Of a stretch of 15,272 bases of DNA, positions 1 to 6,041 are shown one piece after another. The first letter of the stretch is position 1; each line of letters begins with the position of its first letter. Both the position numbers and the translations under genes were made by a program. This DNA is from an uncultured Acidobacteriota bacterium (GTDB lineage: Bacteria; Acidobacteriota; Terriglobia; Bryobacterales; Bryobacteraceae), in the NCBI GenBank assembly GCA_937952345.1, contig CALFYN010000818.1, forward strand, positions 1-15,272. The letters are read 5' to 3'. A model generated the notes under the pieces. The model ran no database searches, was not told where the DNA came from, and saw only the letters and a program-made list of their open reading frames with translations.

Positions 1-300
1 GTGGGTTTGACGCTGCGCGGCAAGCAGGGCGAGGTGAAGGGCGTGATCACCCGCAAATACAAGTTTGTCAGCATCTACGGTGGCATCTACGACAACCTCG
101 AATACAAGACACCGTCCGGCAAGATCGTAAAGGCCGTGGGCATTGCGGCCGACGCCTTCACCATCAGTTGGAAAGACCTGAAAAGCGCCGTAGCCGACAA
201 CGTCAGCGAAGCAAAGGCCATCGAGGATCTGGAGATGGTTCGCGATCTGCTCTATCCCGATGAGTCCGACGAGAAGGAGGACAAAAAGAAAGGGCAGTGA
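1..300 (+). CDS. Unrecognised protein, probably the C-terminal part of a gene entering from the left
   Basis: I do not recognise this protein. An open frame runs from base 1 to a TGA at 298-300 (99 codons). The first codon is GTG, but no upstream sequence is visible, so it may be an internal valine of a longer gene. The visible part is mixed and soluble-looking, with short beta-prone stretches (for example KYKFVSIYGGIYDNLEY) and no membrane segment. It ends in a strongly charged tail (DESDEKEDKKKGQ), as is common at the C-terminus of cytosolic or peripheral proteins. It lies 24 bp upstream of the DUF1080 gene on the same strand and could be co-transcribed with it. The frame looks coding, with high-GC wobble positions, but function is unknown. 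Confidence 0.6.
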   Translation: MGLTLRGKQGEVKGVITRKYKFVSIYGGIYDNLEYKTPSGKIVKAVGIAADAFTISWKDLKSAVADNVSEAKAIEDLEMVRDLLYPDESDEKEDKKKGQ

Positions 301-324
301 TCCCCGATTCCGCAGCGGACTAGA

Positions 325-951
325 ATGGAGTTCATGACGATCTTGATTCTGGTTGCCTGCCTGGCCTGGGCCGCCTCCGCCGCCCCCGCCGAGCAGTTGT
401 TCAACGGGAAAGACTTGACCGGATGGAAAATGGTGGGGCCCGGCCGGTTCACCGTTGAAAACGGCATGCTGAAAACCGAAGGTGGAATGGGGCTGCTCTA
501 CTACACCGGCCGCAAAGTGGGCAACGCAACGCTGCGCGTCGTGTTCAAAACCACCGGCGCGCGTGACAACAGCGGCGTGTTCATCCGTTTGCCCGAAGAA
601 CCGAAGGATCCCTGGTTCGGCGTCCACAACGGCTACGAAGTGCAGATCGACGCCGCCGGCGATGAGTGGCACTCCACCGGAGCGCTCTACTCACTCAGCA
701 AAGTATCCGCGCGCAATCAGAAACCCGCCGGCGAGTGGAACACCATGGACATCCAGATCAAGGGGCAGACCACCACCGTCTTTCTGAACGGCATGAAGGT
801 CAACGAATTCGTGGGGAATCAGCCGGTGCCCGAGCGCAAACAGTGGTATGAGCCGGTGCGCGGCCCAAGACCCGATGAGGGATACATCGGCCTGCAGAAC
901 CACGACGGCCGCAGCACGGTCTACTTCAAAGAGATCAGCGTGCTGCCGTAG
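325..951 (+). CDS. Secreted DUF1080 (3-keto-disaccharide hydrolase-type) protein
   Basis: This 208-aa protein is of the DUF1080 / 3-keto-disaccharide hydrolase family, a beta-jelly-roll fold related to concanavalin-like glucanases. Visible hallmarks are the N-terminal LFNGKDLTGWK, a central DNSGVFIRLP, GYEVQIDAAGDEWHSTGALY, EWNTMDIQIKG, VFLNGMKVNEF and the terminal GYIGLQNHDGRSTVYFKEI. Members act on oxidised disaccharides or unidentified polysaccharides in soil bacteria; the substrate here is unknown. A signal peptide is clear (ILILVACLAWAASA, then APAEQ), so the product is exported. Start choice is open: ATG at 325, or in-frame ATG at 334, which has a GGAG only 3 bp upstream. The length is normal for the family. 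The stop lies inside the 227-bp duplicated block, and its last 17 bp overlap the 3' end of the opposing VWA-fragment frame. Confidence 0.9.
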   Translation: MEFMTILILVACLAWAASAAPAEQLFNGKDLTGWKMVGPGRFTVENGMLKTEGGMGLLYYTGRKVGNATLRVVFKTTGARDNSGVFIRLPEEPKDPWFGVHNGYEVQIDAAGDEWHSTGALYSLSKVSARNQKPAGEWNTMDIQIKGQTTTVFLNGMKVNEFVGNQPVPERKQWYEPVRGPRPDEGYIGLQNHDGRSTVYFKEISVLP

Positions 952-1129
952 CATAGTAGCCTTTGCGCGCCTGCACCTTCAGATCCTTGGCCTTGGTCTT
1001 GATCTCCAGCTTGCGGAAACTCCCGTCGCGTTGCCCGTTAGCGGGCGAGTATGCCAGCGAATACTGGCTACGCATTTCCTTCTGAATCTCATCGAAGATC
1101 ATGTCCAGCGAGTAGCGGCGATCCACCTT
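903..1129. repeat. 227-bp direct repeat, left copy
   Basis: Bases 903-1129 match 2977-3203 at a constant offset of 2074, with a single difference (A at 913, G at 2987). Identity stops sharply on both sides (A902/G2976 and C1130/G3204). The block contains the last 16 codons of the DUF1080 gene including its stop, and the last 64 sense codons plus stop of the opposing VWA-family gene. In this copy the DUF1080 side is complete and the VWA side is cut off. I see no inverted ends or recombinase gene that would make it an insertion-sequence boundary. Confidence 0.97.
935..1129 (-). pseudogene. Truncated 3' fragment of the VWFA-related gene
   Basis: This is the C-terminal 64 codons plus stop of the VWA-domain protein encoded intact at 3009-3968, duplicated with the 227-bp repeat. 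It starts at the lysine of KVDRRYSLDMIF and ends KGYYATAAR. The beta-strand-rich tail is kept, but the signal peptide and the whole VWA domain are missing. The frame happens to continue upstream into unrelated sequence to an ATG at 1258, giving a chimeric 107-codon reading frame. No ribosome-binding site or recognisable domain supports that extension, so I call it a non-functional remnant. Confidence 0.85.
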
Positions 1130-1284
1130 CGCCGCGGTTCGTGCATGCCTTGAAAAAACGGATCTTTCATGAGCCGCTTCGTAGACCTTTTGCGCCACTA
1201 CGTTGTAAGGCAGACCAAACATCAGACTGCTAGGAAGCAACCAATGCAGAGTATCCACGCGCGGGAGCCCCGGAGAACAAGTCG
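1130..1284. other. Unassigned 155-bp segment between repeat copy A and the HEAT gene
   Basis: This stretch belongs to the insert but is outside the duplicated block. It has no counterpart near 3204 and no recognisable gene. It should contain the promoter of the HEAT-repeat lipoprotein gene; no convincing -35/-10 pair is visible. Near its right end a GGAGAA (about 8 bp before ATG 1285) can serve as ribosome-binding site. On the minus strand it is open in frame with the truncated VWA fragment for 43 codons, probably by chance. Confidence 0.6.
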
Positions 1285-2976
1285 ATGACCATTTCCACCG
1301 TAGGAGCTATTTACACGGCGGCGCTGCTGTTTCTGCTGGCAGCCTGTTCATCAGTTACTGGCCAAGCACCCCAGCCCCCGAACCACACGATCACTATCAC
1401 AAGGGCACAATACGATGCTGGGGCTCAAGTCAAATCGCCGTCTTGGAAGGCGCATGTCTCGCTCCAAAATTCGTCGGGATCGGAGTGGGTACTCGGCCCA
1501 GCACTCATCATCATCGAAACAGGCAGTCCAGAAAGTCCGATCAAGGAAATCTCTCAATACGTCTACAGGGATCGGGATAACGACGATACAGGCGAAGATG
1601 TTCTTGTCGAGCGGTACGGTCTGTTTTTCGGCTATCGTGTGCAGTCTGATGGAACGGCGATCATCCCCTTTGGCTCCCTTTCCGAACTCGTCCCGAAGGA
1701 CTCGGGCGCTTTCGTCAATCTCTTTATCGCCGCCTTGGCCTCACCTCGCCGTCCGGTATTGGCCGGAGGTGCTTTTGGGCGAGTTCCCGCCCGTGGGAAG
1801 CATGAGTTTCAAGAGGAAATCATCGCGCCGGCCGCCCCAAAGCAACGGGGACCAATCGTGGTTGTCTTGCCCTCGATCCGAACTCGTCAGCCGGCAAACT
1901 CGGCGCCTTTCCACGTGTGGTACGAGTACCCCGCGGCGGACGTTGCGGAAGGTGCGGAATTGACTGGCGGTACGGCATTCACCGCACCACGTACTGCTGC
2001 GGGGCTGATCGCAGAAGTTGGTAATCCGAGCGCTCCTTTTTGGAAACGCCGTCTTGCCCTGAATTGGTTAGCTGAGGATTTTCCTTCTCAAAGCACCCAG
2101 ACAATCTTGCAGGTTGCAGCGGATAGCGCAGGTGCGAATGATGAACTTCGGCGGTCCGCAATATCCAATATCGGCGCCGCGAGAATCAAGCAGGGTGGGG
2201 TGCTTCTCTCTTCGCTCGTGGAAAACGATGCGAACTTGCGTCCCATTGCGATACGTGCCCTAGGCAACCTCGGTGACCCCACGCATGCCCCTGCTGTTAG
2301 AAAGTTTCTTGCCACCAGCGATCAGAGACTCAAGCGTCTGGCGATTGATGCCCTGGGTTCCATGAAAGACGCCGGCTCCATCTCGGCTCTGATGGAGCTT
2401 CTCAAGACGAAGGAAAGAAACCCGGATTATCAATTGTCTCGATCTGCGGCGACGGCGCTGCGACAGATAAGCGGTGAAGCCTCCTACCAGGACCTGCTGG
2501 CGTTAGTGGAAGATAAGAAATTGCAGGAAAGAATGCGGCTGGCCATTATCAGTAGCTTCCAGGCGCCCATTCCTGACAGTGTCGTCGACAGTCTATCCCG
2601 GCTCCTTCTGCAACAGCCTCGATCCAATTCACTGACGAGAGAAGTCGCTGGGGCCATCGGCAGGGCGGGCACGCCAAAAGCACTGTCGGCATTGATGAAT
2701 GTGGCTGCCAGCGGCCGCGAGGACATGGCCGAAGATGCAATTCGCGAGGTTTCCCGCCGCAAGGACGTTGTCTGGCGCAAGTCAGTCATCGGCCTTGGTA
2801 GTGCAGCGGACTATAAACATCGAGCGAAGGCACTGTACTACATTGGCCTGTTTGAGGTGAAGGAAGGCGTCCCAGTGCTGCGCGAAGCAACTGGTAGCAT
2901 GGACGCTAACGTCGTCAAATCAGCATGCGCAGCATTGAATTCACTAAAAGAAACCAGCCCCCCAACCTGTAAGTAG
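1285..2976 (+). CDS. HEAT-repeat lipoprotein
   Basis: This 563-aa protein has a textbook lipobox: a hydrophobic stretch ending LLFLLAAC with the acceptor cysteine at residue 21, so it should be a membrane-anchored lipoprotein. Residues of roughly 25-230 form a beta-rich domain I do not recognise. From about residue 235 to 555 there are helical repeats of HEAT / PBS-lyase type, visible as recurring units such as LRPIAIRALGNLGDPTHAPA, LKRLAIDALGSMKDAGSISA and LTREVAGAIGRAGTPKALSA. Such repeats are scaffolds for protein contacts, so no enzymatic role is implied. A GGAGAA precedes the ATG by about 8 bp. The gene fills most of an insert between two 227-bp direct repeats, and its TAG stop directly abuts the right repeat. 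Wobble positions are less GC-rich than in neighbouring genes, suggesting a different origin. Confidence 0.85.
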   Translation: MTISTVGAIYTAALLFLLAACSSVTGQAPQPPNHTITITRAQYDAGAQVKSPSWKAHVSLQNSSGSEWVLGPALIIIETGSPESPIKEISQYVYRDRDNDDTGEDVLVERYGLFFGYRVQSDGTAIIPFGSLSELVPKDSGAFVNLFIAALASPRRPVLAGGAFGRVPARGKHEFQEEIIAPAAPKQRGPIVVVLPSIRTRQPANSAPFHVWYEYPAADVAEGAELTGGTAFTAPRTAAGLIAEVGNPSAPFWKRRLALNWLAEDFPSQSTQTILQVAADSAGANDELRRSAISNIGAARIKQGGVLLSSLVENDANLRPIAIRALGNLGDPTHAPAVRKFLATSDQRLKRLAIDALGSMKDAGSISALMELLKTKERNPDYQLSRSAATALRQISGEASYQDLLALVEDKKLQERMRLAIISSFQAPIPDSVVDSLSRLLLQQPRSNSLTREVAGAIGRAGTPKALSALMNVAASGREDMAEDAIREVSRRKDVVWRKSVIGLGSAADYKHRAKALYYIGLFEVKEGVPVLREATGSMDANVVKSACAALNSLKETSPPTCK

Positions 2977-3025
2977 CGACGGCCGCGGCACGGTCTACTT
3001 CAAAGAGATCAGCGTGCTGCCGTAG
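2977..3025 (+). pseudogene. 3' stub of the DUF1080 gene
   Basis: Bases 2978-3025 read DGRGTVYFKEISVLP and a stop in the DUF1080 frame, matching the end of the intact gene at 325-951 except for Gly in place of Ser. There is no start codon or upstream part, so it cannot be a gene. It shows that the ancestral DUF1080/VWA convergent junction was copied as a unit. Confidence 0.9.
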
Positions 3026-3203
3026 CATAGTAGCCTTTGCGCGCCTGCACCTTCAGATCCTTGGCCTTGGTCTTGATCTCCAGCTTGCGGAAACTCCCGT
3101 CGCGTTGCCCGTTAGCGGGCGAGTATGCCAGCGAATACTGGCTACGCATTTCCTTCTGAATCTCATCGAAGATCATGTCCAGCGAGTAGCGGCGATCCAC
3201 CTT
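2977..3203. repeat. 227-bp direct repeat, right copy
   Basis: This is the second copy of the block at 903-1129, beginning at the base after the HEAT gene stop codon. Here the VWA-family side is complete and continues into the full gene, while the DUF1080 side is only a 16-codon stub. The only mismatch (G at 2987) would change Ser to Gly in the DUF1080 frame. Together with the left copy it frames a 2074-bp repeat unit (903-2976). Confidence 0.97.
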
Positions 3204-3968
3204 GTACACTTTCCCTCCAGTATCCTCGGACAGCTTCTTCAAGTCGCCGTCGCCCGGCGCCCCGTAACCGCCGTACGCCCGCCAATCCACGTAATAGATG
3301 CTGTAAATGATGGCGTCCGTCTTGTGCGCCGATTCCAGCGCCTCCCGCAACTTGACGCGGCTGCCCATGTCCACGCCGTCTGTAATGAGGATGATCGCCT
3401 TCCGCCCGACCTCGCCTTTCAGTTTCTCATTCGCTGCCAGATATACCGCATCGAAAAGAATCGTGCCGCGCGGTTGCCCGATGGTGGGCACCGGTCCCGG
3501 GTGCAGTCCGCCCACCGCCGCGTTCACCTTCAGTTCACTCAGTCCCGCCTGCAGTAACTTCACTGAAGAGGTGTAGTCCTGCAACAGTTCCGCCTCGGAA
3601 CCAAAGCTGATCAGAAACGCCAGATCCTTCGGGCGCAACACCTGGCGGAAGAATTGCGTCGCCGCGCGGCGCTCTTCTTCAATCAAGCGCTCCTGCGATC
3701 CGCTCACATCCACCAGCAGGCCCATTGTGATCGGAAGGTCCGTTTCCCGCGTGAACGATTGGATGGCCTGTTCTTTCCCATCTTCAAAAATCTGAATGTC
3801 GTCTTTGGTGAGATTGTTGATGAAGGCGCCCTTCTTGTCGCGCACGGAGAAGAGCACGTTCACCAGGTCGACATCCACCTTGATCGTCGGCAACTCCTGC
3901 TCCTCGGGCGGCTTGGTCTGTTGCGCCGGGAGAGTGAAAAAAAGCAGGGAAGCCAATAGGAGCGCCAT
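3009..3968 (-). CDS. Secreted VWFA-related acidobacterial protein
   Basis: This 319-aa protein belongs to the VWFA-related family characteristic of Acidobacteria. The N-terminus (MALLLASLLFFTLPAQQ) is a signal peptide. It is followed by a beta domain typical of the family (VDVDLVNVLFSVRDKKGAFI, then LTKDDIQIFEDGKEQAI). The VWA domain starts near residue 80 with an intact metal-ion-dependent adhesion motif DVSGS at 87-91, and continues through FLISFGSEAELLQDY and AIILITDGVDMGSR. The C-terminal YSLAYSP...GSFRKLEIK...KVQARKGYY signature is also present. The role is probably protein or surface adhesion; the partner is unknown. The frame is open further upstream, but that part lies antisense to the DNA glycosylase gene, so I place the start at the ATG ending at 3968, just before the signal peptide. 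No strong ribosome-binding site precedes it. Its last 64 codons are duplicated at 935-1129. Confidence 0.9.
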   Translation of the reverse strand: MALLLASLLFFTLPAQQTKPPEEQELPTIKVDVDLVNVLFSVRDKKGAFINNLTKDDIQIFEDGKEQAIQSFTRETDLPITMGLLVDVSGSQERLIEEERRAATQFFRQVLRPKDLAFLISFGSEAELLQDYTSSVKLLQAGLSELKVNAAVGGLHPGPVPTIGQPRGTILFDAVYLAANEKLKGEVGRKAIILITDGVDMGSRVKLREALESAHKTDAIIYSIYYVDWRAYGGYGAPGDGDLKKLSEDTGGKVYKVDRRYSLDMIFDEIQKEMRSQYSLAYSPANGQRDGSFRKLEIKTKAKDLKVQARKGYYATAAR

Positions 3969-4019
3969 AAGATTTACAATGTCACATTGGTGGACGTTTC
4001 GCCGTTCCATTGCGTTTCC

Positions 4020-4625
4020 ATGCGCCGTGCCATCCTGCATCTTAAGAAGAACGACTCCGCGCTGAGCGAGGTGATCTCGCGCGTCGGGCCGTACCGCATC
4101 GAATACCGCGAGCCCAATTTCGACACCCTCGTCCGCTCCATCGTCTATCAACAGGTCAGCGGCAACGTCGCACGCGTCATCGTCGGCCGCCTCCTCGACG
4201 CCATGCCCGATGCCCAACTCACCCCCGAGCATGTGCTGCGGCTACGCAAGCCGCGACTGCGCAAGTGCGGATTGTCGGCGGCCAAAACAGACTACATCCG
4301 CGACCTCGCGCGCCATGCCGCCGATGGCAAAGTGGTGTTCGACCAACTGCCGGAAAAAACCGACGAGGAAGTCATCGCCGCCTTAACCCAGGTGAAAGGC
4401 ATCGGCGTCTGGACCGCGCAGATGTTCCTCATCTTCGCCCTCCGCCGCAACGACGTTCTGCCCACGGGCGATTTGGGCGTGCGCAAGGCGATCAAGAATA
4501 TTTACGGCCTCCACGAACTGCCCAAGCCGGCGGAAATGGAACAAATCGCCACACCCTGGCGCCCCTACTGTTCGGTGGCGTCGTGGTATCTCTGGCGGAG
4601 CTTGGATGGTATAGCAGCTTTATGA
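4020..4625 (+). CDS. AlkA-type DNA-3-methyladenine glycosylase (HhH-GPD superfamily)
   Basis: This 201-aa base-excision repair enzyme is expected to remove alkylated purines from DNA in the cytoplasm. The helix-hairpin-helix is VKGIGVWTAQ (about residues 125-134) and the catalytic aspartate is D151 in PTGDLGVRKA. Other family landmarks are FDTLVRSIVYQQVSG near the N-terminus and PWRPYCSVASWYLWR near the C-terminus. It is shorter than E. coli AlkA because it lacks the N-terminal extra domain, as in many single-domain bacterial homologues. An in-frame ATG at 3987 is possible, but the family's usual opening (MRRAILHLKKND) favours 4020. The gene is divergent from the VWA gene, and its stop overlaps the next gene's start (ATGA). 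It therefore heads a run of carbohydrate-active genes, an unusual place for a repair gene. Confidence 0.88.
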   Translation: MRRAILHLKKNDSALSEVISRVGPYRIEYREPNFDTLVRSIVYQQVSGNVARVIVGRLLDAMPDAQLTPEHVLRLRKPRLRKCGLSAAKTDYIRDLARHAADGKVVFDQLPEKTDEEVIAALTQVKGIGVWTAQMFLIFALRRNDVLPTGDLGVRKAIKNIYGLHELPKPAEMEQIATPWRPYCSVASWYLWRSLDGIAAL

Positions 4626-6031
4626 AACGCATTTTTTCTTTGTTGGTGTTGGCCGCGATTCCGCTTCTGGCGGGAGAAACGGCGCTGGACCGGTACGTCA
4701 AAGCCCCGGATCCAAACTATAAATTCGAGGTGGTGCGCACCATTCCCGGCCCGGGCTACACGGCCTACGTGGTGGACCTCACCTCACAGGCCTGGTTGAC
4801 CGAAAAGGAAGTCAATCGCACCGTCTGGAAGCACTGGCTGACCATCGTCAAGCCCGACAAGCTGAAACACGACAAGGGCTTTTTGTTTATTAGCGGAGGC
4901 AGCAATCGCGGTGGCCCGCCGGATCGCGTGGACGCCTTTACGGCAGCCCTCGCCACCCAAACGGGTACGGTCGCCTCCGAATTGCGCATGGTGCCCAATC
5001 AGCCGCTCAGCTTTCATGGCGAAACCCGCCAGCGCGTGGAGGATTCCCTCATCGCCTATGGCTGGAAGCAATATCTGGAAGGCCAGAGCGAGCAGTGGCT
5101 GGCCCGCCTGCCAATGACGAAAAGCGCCGTGCGCGCCATGGACACCATCACCGCCGTCGTCGCCCAAAATGGCGGAAAGGTGGATCAGTTCGTCGTCATG
5201 GGCGGATCCAAGCGCGGCTGGACCACCTGGACCACGGGCGCCGTCGACAAGCGCGTGGTGGCCATCGTCCCGGCCGTCATTGATCTCCTCAACATGGTAC
5301 CTTCGTTCGTCCATCACTGGCGCGTCTACGGCTTCTGGGCCCCCGCCATCGACGATTACGTCGAACACGACATCATGAAATACTCCGGCACGAAGCGCTA
5401 CGCCGAGATGCTGAAGATCGTCGAGCCCTACGAATACCGCGACCGCCTCACCATGCCTAAGTTCATCGTCAATGCCGCCGGCGATGAGTTCTTCATCCCC
5501 GATTCCTCGCAGTTCTACTTCAAGGATCTGAAGGGCGAAAAATACTTGCGCTACGTGCCGAACGCGAAGCACTCGCTCTCGGGTTCGGATGCCCGCGAGT
5601 CCGTCGGCGCTTTCTACAGCATGATCGTCAACAACCGTCCCCGGCCGCGCTTTGATTGGCGCATTGCCAAGGATGGAACCATCACCGTGAAAGTCACCGA
5701 CAAGCCCGCCGAAGTGAAACTGTGGCAGGCAAACAATCCCGAGGCCCGCGACTTCCGGCTCGACAAAATCGGCAAGGCCTACAAGCCCACACCGCTCAAG
5801 GAATCGAAACCCGGCGTGTATCAGGCTTCCGTCCCCAAGCCCGACAAGGGATTCACTGCGTACTTCGTCGAACTGACCTACCCCAGCGGCAGTTCCTTTC
5901 CCTTGAAGGTCACCACCGGCGTCAAAGTGGTGCCCGATGTCTACCCCTATGAGACTCCGGCTCTGGGCGGACCCAACGGGCCGGGAGCGACTTCGAAGCC
6001 GCGCGCCGTAGCCAACGGCGGCATGAAATAA
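4622..6031 (+). CDS. PhoPQ-activated pathogenicity-related family alpha/beta hydrolase (secreted)
   Basis: This 469-aa protein has an N-terminal signal peptide (MKRIFSLLVLAAIPLLAGE). It matches the PhoPQ-regulated / PqaA-like family, which has an alpha/beta-hydrolase fold. The likely catalytic triad is visible in order: S196 in MGGSKRGWTTW, D288 in NAAGDEFFIPDSS and H317 in PNAKHSLSG. Other family features are FLFISGGSNRGG, where GG may form part of the oxyanion hole, and WRVYGFWAPAIDDY. A C-terminal beta domain follows from about residue 345 (RFDWRIAKDGTITVKVTDK). Length agrees with the family. The true substrate of the family is poorly defined; context suggests an ester of a carbohydrate. 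The frame is open upstream to 4265, but that portion is a shadow of the glycosylase gene. The start at 4622 overlaps the glycosylase stop and begins the signal peptide, implying translational coupling. Confidence 0.88.
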   Translation: MKRIFSLLVLAAIPLLAGETALDRYVKAPDPNYKFEVVRTIPGPGYTAYVVDLTSQAWLTEKEVNRTVWKHWLTIVKPDKLKHDKGFLFISGGSNRGGPPDRVDAFTAALATQTGTVASELRMVPNQPLSFHGETRQRVEDSLIAYGWKQYLEGQSEQWLARLPMTKSAVRAMDTITAVVAQNGGKVDQFVVMGGSKRGWTTWTTGAVDKRVVAIVPAVIDLLNMVPSFVHHWRVYGFWAPAIDDYVEHDIMKYSGTKRYAEMLKIVEPYEYRDRLTMPKFIVNAAGDEFFIPDSSQFYFKDLKGEKYLRYVPNAKHSLSGSDARESVGAFYSMIVNNRPRPRFDWRIAKDGTITVKVTDKPAEVKLWQANNPEARDFRLDKIGKAYKPTPLKESKPGVYQASVPKPDKGFTAYFVELTYPSGSSFPLKVTTGVKVVPDVYPYETPALGGPNGPGATSKPRAVANGGMK

Positions 6032-6041
6032 GGAGGAGCAA

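Noticed and set aside
903..3203. Insertion sequence, integron cassette or phage attachment sites
   Set aside because: The repeats are 227 bp of coding DNA, far longer than IS target duplications. There are no inverted ends, recombinase gene or tRNA, and the cargo is a lipoprotein gene.
3969..4232. N-terminal extension of the VWA gene to an upstream ATG
   Set aside because: It would overlap most of the start of the DNA glycosylase gene in antisense and put about 88 residues before an obvious signal peptide.
4265..4621. Upstream in-frame extension of the PhoPQ-related hydrolase
   Set aside because: The translation there is Arg/Pro-rich and lies inside the glycosylase coding frame. The signal peptide starts at 4622.
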